Origin: Actinomycetes bacterium
GTDB lineage: Bacteria; Actinomycetota; Acidimicrobiia; Acidimicrobiales; Microtrichaceae
Reading direction: 5' to 3'
Assembly: GCA_024222295.1 (NCBI GenBank)
Contig: JAAEPF010000017.1
Coordinates: 186,001 to 250,000 of the forward strand
DNA length: 64,000 bases
Under the pieces are notes generated by a model. That model did no database searches and was not told the DNA's origin. It was given only the letters and a program-made list of their open reading frames with translations. Below are positions 33,559-41,961 of this stretch, piece after piece. The translations under genes and the position numbers were made by a program. Position 1 is the stretch's first letter. Each line of letters begins with the position of its first letter.

Positions 33559-34797
33559 CTAGGGCTTCGCGTCGAGGGTGGAGGGGCTTCTCCTGATGGC
33601 CAGAGTCACCCCGACGGCCAACAGCACTGCCACAGCAGCTCCGGCGAACCACACCCAACTCCCCTTCTCGGCATCGGAGTCGCTCACGGATGCGTCATGG
33701 CGTTGCGGCAGGCCCGAGTCGTCGAACACGATTTCGTCGAGGAACAGCCGACGCGTCGAGTCCGCTGTGTCCACCTCACCCGGCAGCCAGCCGTGGTGGA
33801 CCATGCGGAGGCCAGAGGAGTGGTTGAAGAACTGTTGGCCACCCGGGCCCACGGCATCTTCGGCAGAGGTCTGCCATGCCCGGTCGAGCGGCTTCTCGCA
33901 CGGTCCAGTCTGCGACGAGCAGCGCGCGATGCCGATCGCATAGTCCCCGGTGTTCCAGTCGTTGCCCGAGTAGAAGAGCCACCAGTGGGAGCCGTCCTTG
34001 ACCATCGAGGGAGCCTCGACGATTCCCTTCTCCCAGTCCTGGGTGTCCGAGATCAGCTTCGTGGCGTCACCGTCGGTCGAGAGTCCGTCGGCGGACAGGG
34101 GCTGCATGTAGATCGTCGTGGTGAGGTCACAGCAGTTGCCGTCGGCCTTCCACAGTAGGAATGGATTGCCGTCCTCGTCCAGGAACGGACTTGGGTCGAT
34201 GGCCCCACCCTTGGCGAGCGGGCAGATCATCGGTGTTGTCGAGTTGTCGGTGAACGGTCCTGTGGGGCTGTCCGAGGTGGCCGCAGAGATGCACTGCCTG
34301 TCTGATCCGGGAGCCGGGGTGGAGTAGTAGAGCACGAAGGTGCCGTCGGGTCTGGCCCACGTGGCAGGCGCCCACTGGAAGCCCTTCTTCGTCCACGACG
34401 GGAGGTCCGGCATCGCGTCGCCCAGGTACTCGGCCTTCTCGCCGTCGCGGGAGATCCTGAGCACCGGGATGTTCGCGGATGCGGTGTTGGTCGCGTACAC
34501 GTAGTTCCCGTCGGTTTCCTCCAGGAGGAACGGATCCGCGAACGCGCCGGGCACGATCGGTGCTCCACTGTCGATGGCCTTCTTAAGGTTCAGCTCGGTG
34601 ACCTTGTCCGGTTTGTTGACGGTGCCGCCGAATCCCTCGGTGGGCTTGCGTTGGCCGGGATAGGCGCTGTCGTCGGCGACCGCCGGCGGAGCCAGCAGCA
34701 AACCGAGGCATAGCATCATGGCGAGGATGGCTGCGGTGAGCGGCCCCGGCCGCGCGCTCGAGTGGGAGTCAACTGAGGTGGCCCGGCCCGGTTGCAC
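33559..34797 (-). CDS. GH43-like glycoside hydrolase, surface-anchored
   Basis: A 412-residue exported protein. GTG 34797 gives a signal peptide ending near LLLAPPAVADD. The body is a five-bladed propeller of glycosyl hydrolase family 43 type: GAFADPFLLEETDGNYVYATN (catalytic-Asp blade), SWTKKGFQWAPATWARPDGTFVLYYS, AIDPSPFLDEDGNPFLLWK and VEAPSMVKDGSHWWLFYSGNDW. These contain the Asp/Asp/Glu pattern expected of arabinanases and xylosidases. A C-terminal helix (WVWFAGAAVAVLLAVGVTLAI) followed by basic residues anchors it in the membrane. The substrate is not determined; the family fit is good. It is divergent from DUF503 with only 31 bases between starts. Confidence 0.85.
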   Translation of the reverse strand: MQPGRATSVDSHSSARPGPLTAAILAMMLCLGLLLAPPAVADDSAYPGQRKPTEGFGGTVNKPDKVTELNLKKAIDSGAPIVPGAFADPFLLEETDGNYVYATNTASANIPVLRISRDGEKAEYLGDAMPDLPSWTKKGFQWAPATWARPDGTFVLYYSTPAPGSDRQCISAATSDSPTGPFTDNSTTPMICPLAKGGAIDPSPFLDEDGNPFLLWKADGNCCDLTTTIYMQPLSADGLSTDGDATKLISDTQDWEKGIVEAPSMVKDGSHWWLFYSGNDWNTGDYAIGIARCSSQTGPCEKPLDRAWQTSAEDAVGPGGQQFFNHSSGLRMVHHGWLPGEVDTADSTRRLFLDEIVFDDSGLPQRHDASVSDSDAEKGSWVWFAGAAVAVLLAVGVTLAIRRSPSTLDAKP

Positions 34798-34828
34798 GCT
34801 GTGAGCGTACTTCCGGGCGGAGGGGCTG

Positions 34829-35158
34829 GTGGCTGCAGACATGTGGCAACGCCGGGTTCGGTACGGTTGGCAGATCCACGTGCTCGCGCTCGAGATCGAC
34901 ATCCGGATTCCGCTCGCGGCGTCGCTGAAGGACCGCCGCCAGGTCGTTCGTTCGCTACTCGACCGGGCGCGGTCGCGGTTAAACATCTCGGCTGCCGAGG
35001 TCGGCGCCCAGGAGTCACACCAGCGCGCGGTGCTCGGCTTCGCTGCGGTCTCGTCGTCCGCCGCCGAGGTCGAGGACGTGATGGATCGGGTGGAATCGCT
35101 CGTGTGGTCGTGCCCCGACCTCGAGGTCGTGTCGGCCGACCGGTCCTGGTTGGAGTGA
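34829..35158 (+). CDS. DUF503 family protein
   Basis: A 109-residue protein. The DUF503 pattern is clear: HVLALEIDIRIPLAASLKDRR, then VVRSLLDRARSRLNISAAEVG, then QRAVLGFAAVSS. Elsewhere DUF503 genes sit beside rbfA and ribosome-maturation genes, which is not the case here. The N-terminal 17 residues are not conserved, so a start at the GTG near 34881 is possible. Function unknown. Confidence 0.85.
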   Translation: MAADMWQRRVRYGWQIHVLALEIDIRIPLAASLKDRRQVVRSLLDRARSRLNISAAEVGAQESHQRAVLGFAAVSSSAAEVEDVMDRVESLVWSCPDLEVVSADRSWLE

Positions 35159-35643
35159 GCGGTGGCAACGGAGGCCACCGATAGTCCCGAACTCTCACTC
35201 GACGAGTCCGGCGCTCGGATCGTGGTGGCGATGGCGGTGCTCGGGTCGGCCTCACCGCGGCTCGAGCCATCCCAACCGGTCGCCCTCGCTTGCGCCCGGC
35301 GAACTGCTCGCACCCACGCCCACTGATCGCAGCAGTCAACGGGAGAGCCAGCGAGGGGTTCTTCTATTGACCTGTTGCACGCTGAGTTGGTCCAACGGCA
35401 AGTCATCGACGTTCGATGCGTTGCTCGTGAGTCCTGGAGTGGGCAACCAGTTTGTGCTCGAGTTGGAGATCACGGCCGGCCTGTGGACCGGCGCCACCGC
35501 TTCCACCAACCTCGCCGCCGTTTCATCGGTGGGCGACTGTGTGAGCACTCCGGTGACCGAGGCCGACCTCCAGTCCACAGAACCGTGGGTGCTCCGGCCC
35601 GCAGGCGCAACGCTGTGAGTTCCGGCCACAGCTACTGTCGACG
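35159..35643. other. Intergenic stretch, no gene seen
   Basis: 485 bases between DUF503 and the PPOX gene. A short frame from GTG 35162 (about 54 codons) and frames of 80-95 codons on both strands around 35336-35629 lack ribosome binding sites and recognisable motifs, and I do not support them. No tRNA or strong hairpin was noticed. Confidence 0.5.
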
Positions 35644-35646
35644 GTG

Positions 35647-36036
35647 ATGAGCCTCGGCGAAGAGAAGTACATCAGCCTCACCACCTTCACCCGCGATGGG
35701 CGGCCCAAGCCCACGCCTGTGTGGATCGCCCGGCTCGGTGACGGTAAGTACGGCTTCACCACCGACGAGACCAGTTGGAAGGCGAAACGGATCCGCAACA
35801 GCGCCAAGGTGCTGGTGCAGCCGTCCAACATGCGCGGGGTGGCGAAGCCTGGCACGAAGCCGTTGGAGGCGACCGCTGAGGTCGTCACGGGAGCCGCCTA
35901 CCAGGCCGTGAGCAGGAGCATCGCCGCGAAGTACGGATGGCAGTACTCGATGACCGGCATGCGCAAGAAGGTCCGGAAGCTGTTCGGCAAGGACGTGGCA
36001 TCGGACTGCGGGATCGTCATCACGACCGGGGACTGA
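35647..36036 (+). CDS. PPOX-class F420-dependent oxidoreductase
   Basis: A 129-residue split-barrel flavin/F420 protein of the pyridoxamine 5'-phosphate oxidase fold. Typical segments are YISLTTFTRDGRPKPTPVWIA, YGFTTDETSWKAKRIRN and KVLVQPSNMRG, matching the TIGR03666/Rv2061-like group of actinobacterial F420H2-dependent reductases. The start is ATG 35647 or the GTG directly before it. It is followed after 3 bases by a metal- or cobalamin-binding protein gene, so the two are probably cotranscribed. Substrate unknown. Confidence 0.88.
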   Translation: MSLGEEKYISLTTFTRDGRPKPTPVWIARLGDGKYGFTTDETSWKAKRIRNSAKVLVQPSNMRGVAKPGTKPLEATAEVVTGAAYQAVSRSIAAKYGWQYSMTGMRKKVRKLFGKDVASDCGIVITTGD

Positions 36037-36039
36037 ACC

Positions 36040-36708
36040 ATGCGGGTCGTGAGCCTGGTGCCCTCGGTGACCGAGACGCTGCTCGACTGGGGGATCGAGC
36101 CCGTGGCCTGCACGCGGTTCTGCGAGCAGCCCGACCTCGTTCATGTGGGCGGCACCAAGGATCCTGACGTCGAGGCGATCGCAGCGCTCGGAGCCGATCT
36201 CGTGGTGCTCGATGCCGAGGAAAACCGCCGGGAGGACTACGACGCGCTGCTGGGCGCCGGGCTCGACGTGGTCGCCCTGCGAGTCCGTTCAGTTCAGGAC
36301 GTTGGACACCAGTTGGAGCCCCTGGCCGCCCGTTTGGGGGTCCAGTGGGTCATGGGTGAGATTCCAGCGGGCGTGGCTACGTCGGCCTCGGCGTTCGTGC
36401 CGATATGGAAGCGGCCGTGGATGGCCCTCGGATCTCCCACCTACGGCACTTCGCTACTGGAACATATCGGGGTGGGCAACGTATTCGCAGACCATGAGGT
36501 GCCGTACCCCGAGACGACACTCGAAGCAGCGTCGGACCTCGGCCCCGATCTGGTGATCGCACCATCCGAGCCGTATCCGTTCGCCGAACGTCATCGCGCC
36601 GAGCTCGAGTCGGTCGCCCCGGCGGTGTTCGTCGATGGCAAGGACCTGGTCTGGTGGGGTTCGCGCACGGCGGGCGCCATCCGGCGACTGTCCGCACTGT
36701 CGGGCTGA
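36040..36708 (+). CDS. Helical-backbone metal receptor, BtuF-like
   Basis: A 222-residue protein of the class III periplasmic-binding fold used for cobalamin, haem and siderophores. RVVSLVPSVTETLLDWG at the N-terminus and GTKDPDVEAIAALGADLVVLDAEENRREDYDAL are the classic BtuF/TroA-like blocks, with the long backbone helix near residue 85-110. There is no signal peptide or lipobox, so this is a cytoplasmic variant as found in some actinobacteria, and it may not be a transport receptor. No ABC transporter gene is adjacent. Confidence 0.85.
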   Translation: MRVVSLVPSVTETLLDWGIEPVACTRFCEQPDLVHVGGTKDPDVEAIAALGADLVVLDAEENRREDYDALLGAGLDVVALRVRSVQDVGHQLEPLAARLGVQWVMGEIPAGVATSASAFVPIWKRPWMALGSPTYGTSLLEHIGVGNVFADHEVPYPETTLEAASDLGPDLVIAPSEPYPFAERHRAELESVAPAVFVDGKDLVWWGSRTAGAIRRLSALSG

Positions 36709-37051
36709 ACGGCAGAACTCAGCCAGGACCGTTTGCCTGCTTGCCGGGCTTTATGCCGCCGCGCCCGTTCGAGTGCGCCGGCGGTCCCTCGGGTTGGGTC
36801 CTCATCGACTGCCCCGGTGAACCTTGAGCAGTTTGGGATGCAACCGGATGTCGCGGCCCTGCCTCGGCCGGTCGGAGTACGGTTCCGGCGTCGGTCCGGT
36901 GGACGTGAACGAGATGCTGAACGGCCCCTGGAACGTGGGCCCAGCCAACTCACCCGTGTCCGCGGGTTTGAGCTCCGGCGTGCACTGGCCAAGAATGCGC
37001 GCAGAGACCGTGAGTCGCCGGGACGACGCGGATCCGACAACGGGGGACCAC
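36709..37051. other. Intergenic stretch, no gene called
   Basis: 343 bases upstream of the fused acyl-CoA dehydrogenase. Both strands have long open frames here, some continuing into the neighbouring gene. The minus strand around 36830-36960 reads like a beta-rich protein end (GPTFQGPFSISFTSTG), but it has no start, so I do not call it. The promoter of the dehydrogenase presumably lies here. Confidence 0.45.
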
Positions 37052-39205
37052 ATGTCAATCGCAATCACCGATGACCACCGGATGCTGGCAGAGACTGCTT
37101 CTGACCTGCTGCGCTCGCGCGACGCCCGCGGAGCGGCGCGAGAGCTGCTGGAGGCGCCCGGGGAGACGCTGCCGGCGCTCTGGAAGGACGTCGCCGAACT
37201 CGGCTGGCTCGGCCTGCACATCCCCGAGGACTTCGGCGGTTCGGGCTTCGGGCTGGAGGAGCTCGTGGTCGTGACCGAGGAGATGGGCCGCGCCGTGGCG
37301 CCGGGCCCGTTCTCTCCGACTGTCATCGCCAGCGCGCTCGTCGACGCGGTCGGCGACGACGACACCCGCCGGAAGCTCCTGCCCGGCCTGGTCGACGGAT
37401 CGACCTGTGCCGCCATTGCCGTGGACGCTGCGGTCACGGTCGATGGCGGCAAGGCCACCGGGTCGGCTGACGCGGTTCTCGGTGGCGGGCTGGCACAGCT
37501 GCTGGTGGTGCCCGCCGGCGACGACGCGCTGCTCGTCGAGGTCGGTGACGGGGTCAAGGTGACGGTGCCCGCGAACCTCGATCCCACCCGTCGCTCGGCG
37601 CGGGTGGAGCTGGACTCCGTGCCCACGACCGTGCTCGCCGGCGCCCGCCAGGTCTTCATCGACCTGGCCCGTACGGTCCTGTCGGCCGAAGCCGTCGGTG
37701 TGGCCCGCGAATGCACCGACCTCGCCGCGGAGTATGCCAAGGTGCGCGAGCAGTTCGGGCGCCCGATCGCCATGTTCCAGGCGGTCAAGCACCACCTCGC
37801 CAACATGGCTGTCGCCACCGAGCTCGCAACCGGAGCGGTCTGGGACGCGGCCCGTGCCGGCGCCGGCGGGGGAGCCCAGCTCACCTACGCAGGCGCAGTC
37901 GCAGCATCGCTGTCGGCTCCCGCGGCAGACCTGTGCGCCAACCTAAACACGCAGGTGCACGGCGGCATCGCGATGACCTGGGAGTCGGATGCACACCTGT
38001 ACATGCGGCGTGCCGCAGCGCTGAAGCCCTACCTGCTGGCCAACGAGGCGGCAGCGCAGATCACCGACCTGGTGCGCGACGGTGTGGCCCGGCCAAAGGC
38101 CGTGGACCTCCCGCCCGAGGCCGAGGAGATCCGCACCGAGGTGCAGGAGTTCATCAAGCAGATTGAGGGGGCATCGGAGCAGGAGCGCCTCGATGCATTG
38201 CTCGAGACCGGCTACGTGATGCCGCACTGGCCCAGGCCGCATGGACGTGACGCCGGCGCCATCGAACAGCTCGTGATCGAAGAGGAGTTCAAGAAGGCTT
38301 CCGTGGAGCGTCCGAAGCTGGGCATCACCGCTTGGAACATCCTCACCATCATCCAGTACGGCGAGCCCGACCAGCTCGAACGGTGGGTCGACCCCGCGAT
38401 GCGCGGTGAGGTGATCTGGTGCCAGCTCTTCAGCGAGCCCGACGCCGGCTCGGACGCCGCAGCGGTCAAGACCAAGGCGACCCGGGTGGATGGCGGTTGG
38501 CTGGTCAACGGCCAGAAGGTGTGGACCTCCGATGCGCACGAGGCAGGCATGGGGTTCGCCACGGTTCGTACCAACCCAGACCTTCCCAAGCACGAGGGCA
38601 TCACCATGATGGCGATTGACATGCATGCGGACGGTGTGGAGGTGCGCCCTCTGAAGATGACCAACGCCATGTCGATGTTCAACGAGGTGTTCTTCTCCGA
38701 CGTGTTCGTGCCCGACGACGACGTGGTCGGCCCGATCGACGGCGGATGGACGGTGGCCCGCGCCACACTCGGAAACGAGAGCGTCAGCATCGGCAGTGGC
38801 GACGCCGCCCTGCAGATGCCCGGCTCAGCATTCCTGCCCGTCTTCGACGCCCACCCCGAACGACTCTTCGGCGGCGCTGCCCGCCTCGGGCGGTACCTCG
38901 CTGAGGAGCAGGCCATGGGCCTGCTCAACCTGCGGGTCGCCCACCGTGCCGTCGAGGGTGCGGGCCCGGGCCCGGAGGGCGCGGTCACGAAACTGGTGCT
39001 CTCCGAGTTGGCGCATGAGGCAACTTCGATGCTCTCGGCGCTCGACGGCCCGGAGTTGCTCTACACCGACGGCGAGAACTTCATGACGGCCATGTTTGTG
39101 CTCATCCACCGTGCGATGTCGATCGCGGGTGGCACTTCGGAGATCAAGCGCAACCAGATCGGCGAGCGCATCCTCGGCCTGCCCCGGGACCCGCTGGTGA
39201 AGTAG
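37052..39205 (+). CDS. Fused two-domain acyl-CoA dehydrogenase, FadE34-like
   Basis: A 717-residue protein with two complete ACAD modules. Domain 1 (about residues 1-345) has weak signature blocks but ends YAKVREQFGRPIAMFQAVKHHLANM and TQVHGGIAMTWESDAHLYMRR. Domain 2 (about 370-717) has FSEPDAGSDAAAVKTKATRV, GWLVNGQKVWTSDAHEA and the C-terminal SIAGGTSEIKRNQIGERILGLPRDP. This architecture matches FadE34 of mycobacteria, where a fused chain replaces a heterotetramer in cholesterol side-chain oxidation; substrates may differ here. ATG 37052 is the conserved start. It supports sterol or branched acyl-CoA degradation. Confidence 0.92.
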   Translation: MSIAITDDHRMLAETASDLLRSRDARGAARELLEAPGETLPALWKDVAELGWLGLHIPEDFGGSGFGLEELVVVTEEMGRAVAPGPFSPTVIASALVDAVGDDDTRRKLLPGLVDGSTCAAIAVDAAVTVDGGKATGSADAVLGGGLAQLLVVPAGDDALLVEVGDGVKVTVPANLDPTRRSARVELDSVPTTVLAGARQVFIDLARTVLSAEAVGVARECTDLAAEYAKVREQFGRPIAMFQAVKHHLANMAVATELATGAVWDAARAGAGGGAQLTYAGAVAASLSAPAADLCANLNTQVHGGIAMTWESDAHLYMRRAAALKPYLLANEAAAQITDLVRDGVARPKAVDLPPEAEEIRTEVQEFIKQIEGASEQERLDALLETGYVMPHWPRPHGRDAGAIEQLVIEEEFKKASVERPKLGITAWNILTIIQYGEPDQLERWVDPAMRGEVIWCQLFSEPDAGSDAAAVKTKATRVDGGWLVNGQKVWTSDAHEAGMGFATVRTNPDLPKHEGITMMAIDMHADGVEVRPLKMTNAMSMFNEVFFSDVFVPDDDVVGPIDGGWTVARATLGNESVSIGSGDAALQMPGSAFLPVFDAHPERLFGGAARLGRYLAEEQAMGLLNLRVAHRAVEGAGPGPEGAVTKLVLSELAHEATSMLSALDGPELLYTDGENFMTAMFVLIHRAMSIAGGTSEIKRNQIGERILGLPRDPLVK

Positions 39206-39239
39206 GCCGGGCCCACGGCCAATCAACAACCGAACTGCT

Positions 39240-40271
39240 TCAGCAGATGGCCTCGCGGAGCGCGCTCAGCATCGACTCGCGGTACTCCTGCATGCTCGGG
39301 GCCTTTGCCGCGGCCTGGTCGGCGCCGTGGTACATGCCCTCGACCTCATGCAGCCTGCAGGGCACGCCGGCGGCGACCAGGCGCGCCGCATACGCCACGT
39401 CCTCTGCCTGGAACAGGTCGAGCTCGCCTACGCCGATCCAGGCCGATGGGAGGCCGCTGAGGTCATCCGCGCGTCCGGGGGCGGCATGGTGGCGGTCGTC
39501 GTCGGGTCTGGGTGGCCCGCCCATGTACGCGGACCAACCGAACTCGTTGGAGCCGGGGGTCCAGATGAACTCGCCGCGGCCTTCGTGGTCGTCTGCCAGC
39601 ACCGTGCGGTCATCGAGCATCGGGTAGTTCAGCAGCTGGAAGCAGATCGGCGGGCCGCCTTCGTCACGCGCCCTGAGGCTGAGTCCCGCGGCGAGGCCTC
39701 CGCCTGCGCTGGCGCCACCGACGGCAATGCGCTGTGCATCAACGCCGAGTGCGCCAGCCGAGTCGTGCAGCCACCTCAGCGCGGCCATGCAGTCGTCCAG
39801 GGGGGCGGGATAGGGGTTCTCCGGTGCGAGCCGGTAGTCCACGCTCGCCACGAGGATGCCGAGTTCGTCGGCCAGACTGCTGCAGAAGCGGTCGTCCTGC
39901 GCGGTGGTCCCCATGACCATGCCGCCGCCATGGATCCACAGCAGGGCGCCGCTGGGCTGCTCGCGACCCGCTGGCTCGTAGGTGACGATGCGCACATCGG
40001 ACGTTCCCTCGAGCCCGGGCGCGGTCTGTTCGGCGAGCTCGACGCCGGCAACCGGCGGCATGCCCCGGGCGAGCAGCCGGCGTCCCATGTTCAGCTGCCT
40101 CTCGCTGCGGAGCTCGAAACGCAAGTACAGCACTGGATTGCGCAGCTCGGCCGGGACTGCGGCGACGGCCGGCCTGCGCGCGGCGATCCGGCTTGCGACC
40201 ATTACGGCGCCCGCCACCACAGCGGTGCCCAGTGCCACCCGGCAGGCGGTTCGCATCGACGATTTCGGCAT
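39240..40271 (-). CDS. HSL-family alpha/beta hydrolase (esterase/lipase)
   Basis: A 343-residue esterase of the hormone-sensitive lipase group. ATG 40271 has GGAG upstream. An N-terminal helix (ALGTAVVAGAVMVASRIAA) anchors or exports it. The HSL signature HGGGMVMG is the oxyanion hole and GGASAGGGLAAG holds the nucleophile Ser; SVDYRLAPENPYPAPLDD lies between them. The acid is in GELDLFQAEDVAYA and the His in GMYHGADQ. It hydrolyses short to medium acyl esters. It is divergent from a methyltransferase gene, with a TetR-type palindrome between them. Confidence 0.92.
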   Translation of the reverse strand: MPKSSMRTACRVALGTAVVAGAVMVASRIAARRPAVAAVPAELRNPVLYLRFELRSERQLNMGRRLLARGMPPVAGVELAEQTAPGLEGTSDVRIVTYEPAGREQPSGALLWIHGGGMVMGTTAQDDRFCSSLADELGILVASVDYRLAPENPYPAPLDDCMAALRWLHDSAGALGVDAQRIAVGGASAGGGLAAGLSLRARDEGGPPICFQLLNYPMLDDRTVLADDHEGRGEFIWTPGSNEFGWSAYMGGPPRPDDDRHHAAPGRADDLSGLPSAWIGVGELDLFQAEDVAYAARLVAAGVPCRLHEVEGMYHGADQAAAKAPSMQEYRESMLSALREAIC

Positions 40272-40359
40272 CAGCACTCCTCTGGGGGCCGTTCGTGCCC
40301 GGGGACATCCTGCACCACGCAGGGAGCCTGCGGGTCCGCTCGCTTCGATCACAACCGAA

Positions 40360-40373
40360 TGAACGTTCGTTCA
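40360..40373. promoter_or_regulatory. TetR-type palindromic operator
   Basis: TGAACGTTCGTTCA has perfect 6-base arms around a 2-base centre, in the typical form of TetR-family operators controlling lipid genes. It lies between the divergent esterase (start 40271) and methyltransferase (start 40471) genes and could control either. No TetR gene is adjacent, so the regulator is elsewhere. Confidence 0.5.
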
Positions 40374-40470
40374 GCCACCACAGTAAGGTAAGTGCAGCTG
40401 CCGGGATCCTCGCTGCGGGGTTCGTCCGGCGATGGCGCGCCGCACGTGGCGCCGAGACCAGGGGGACCTC

Positions 40471-41487
40471 TTGAAGCACAAGCCAACGACCGTGATGGAC
40501 CGACTGGGCGCCCTGAAGGACCTGCTCACCGTCAGCGACGAGGACTTCGATCAGTACATGAGCTCCTATGAGGAGCTGTTCGTGGACTCACCGGAGAACA
40601 CGAAGGCCGACTACGAGGCGGGTGTGCCCATCAAGGGCTACCCCCAGGGCAGCAGCAACGAACTGCAGGCGCTCTACAAGGTCATCCACTGGCTCTGCAC
40701 GCTCGGTTCGGTCGAGAAGATGTACATGCCGCCGGAGATTGACTCCAACGAGTCGGTGCTGCAGAACCAGATCCTGTTCGAGCGGATCGTCGCGAAGGAC
40801 CTGCAGCTGTCACCCGGTGACAAGGTGCTCGACCTCGGCTGCGGTTGCGGCGCGATCGCCGAGCACATCGCGGAGCTCACCGGTGCGACGCCCTACGGCT
40901 TCAACCTGGATGCGAGCCAGATCGAAAAGGCCCACAAGAACCCCAACCTCCCTGCGGCCAACTTCGTCGTCGGTGACTTCAACAAGGCGTTCGAATACGA
41001 CGACGAGTCGTTCGATGCCGTCTATGCGATCCAGCCGATGACGTATGTGAGCGACCACGCCTACACGTTCTCCGAGGTCTTCCGGGTGCTCAAGCCCGGC
41101 GGGCGCTTCGTGATCAACGACGTCGCGGCGCTCGACGCGTATGACCGCGACGACGACCACAAGCGCGAGCTGATCCAGCACACCCGCGAGCTCACCGTGT
41201 TCGGCGGCTTCTGGTACTACGAGTACTGGGAGGATGCCTATCGCGACGCCGGATTCGAACTGGAGTCCTCGGTGGGTCGTCCGGCGGTGGAGATGATCAA
41301 GAAGGAAGTAGCCCTGTTCGACCGCTACGAGGCGGTTTTCAAGGCGCTTGCCAAGGTTCGGATCATCCCCCGCAAGACCGATGCACTGATGCAGCGACTC
41401 AACGAGAACAGCCACTCCTATATCAAGGCAGAAGAAGAGGAACTCCTCACCCTCAACTGGCACTGCGTCGGCACCAAGCCGAGTTGA
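40471..41487 (+). CDS. SAM-dependent methyltransferase, sterol methyltransferase-like
   Basis: A 338-residue class I methyltransferase. TTG 40471 is preceded by AGGGGGA, and ATG 40495 is an alternative. Motif I is VLDLGCGCGAIAEHIA near residue 118, with YGFNLDASQIEKA as strand 2 and FDAVYAIQPMTYVSDH as motif IV; EVFRVLKPGGRFVINDV follows. The pre-motif region (ALYKVIHWLCTLGSVEKMYMPP) and C-terminal half resemble sterol 24-C-methyltransferases and related fatty-acid/sterol-modifying enzymes. Substrate not proven. It is probably regulated through the palindrome at 40360. Confidence 0.85.
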   Translation: MKHKPTTVMDRLGALKDLLTVSDEDFDQYMSSYEELFVDSPENTKADYEAGVPIKGYPQGSSNELQALYKVIHWLCTLGSVEKMYMPPEIDSNESVLQNQILFERIVAKDLQLSPGDKVLDLGCGCGAIAEHIAELTGATPYGFNLDASQIEKAHKNPNLPAANFVVGDFNKAFEYDDESFDAVYAIQPMTYVSDHAYTFSEVFRVLKPGGRFVINDVAALDAYDRDDDHKRELIQHTRELTVFGGFWYYEYWEDAYRDAGFELESSVGRPAVEMIKKEVALFDRYEAVFKALAKVRIIPRKTDALMQRLNENSHSYIKAEEEELLTLNWHCVGTKPS

Positions 41488-41550
41488 TGCCCATCTGAGC
41501 CACACCCGTCGGCGTTGGCCCGGCCTCAAGTCAGAGCGTCCCTTCTGCCG

Positions 41551-41940
41551 ATGCAGGTTGAATTCTCCTACGGAGCCGAGAGCGACCCGGCGCCGTACCC
41601 GCTGCCCTGGGACTCCCCGGTCGAAGGTGGGCAAGAGGCAACGGCGGCCTGGACCGCCGGGTCCGGTGCGCGGTGGGACCTCCGCTCCAACGCCCTGCGA
41701 CCATCTGGATGGACTTCCGCCCACGCCGCCGGCTTGCGATCCTGCCCCGGTTGGTCACCTACGAAGAGGTCGTGTCGGGCGACATCGACCACCCGATCAG
41801 GTTCAGGGTCCCGCGCACGCAGAAGGCCTATCTCTGGCCCGCCTGACACCATGCGTCGTCGTCCACCGACCTCACCCGTCCGCCGATGGGGGCATGGTTT
41901 CGCCTGAAGGCATCGATAATGGTGCACCCGGATTCTGGCC
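41551..41940 (+). pseudogene. Decayed gene of a conserved secreted actinobacterial protein
   Basis: Three blocks typical of one uncharacterised family can be read in order but not in one frame. MQVEFSYGAESDPAPYPLP and then GSGARWDLRSNALRPSGWTSA are in the first frame, with a stretch missing between them. After a frameshift near 41735 come LPRLVTYEEVVSGDIDHPIRF and VPRTQKAYLWPA, then a TGA (41844-41846) where the family has Arg, then HHASSSTD and PPMGAWFRLKAS before a further stop. The C-terminal portion is lost. I judge this from memory of the family's block order. Confidence 0.7.
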
Positions 41941-41961
41941 AGGTGCTCTGAGGCACCCGGG

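Noticed and set aside
35336-35629. Open frames on both strands, considered as short genes
   Set aside because: No ribosome binding site, no homologous motif and poor amino-acid composition; GC-rich DNA produces such frames by chance.
36824-37051. 76-residue N-terminal extension of the fused acyl-CoA dehydrogenase
   Set aside because: Not homologous to the family, and the internal ATG at 37052 gives the normal N-terminus.
41844-41846. In-frame TGA within a family-like segment, considered as a further Sec codon
   Set aside because: The family has Arg here (CGA to TGA is one base), there is no hairpin at the right distance, and other frame lesions surround it. It is a pseudogene stop.
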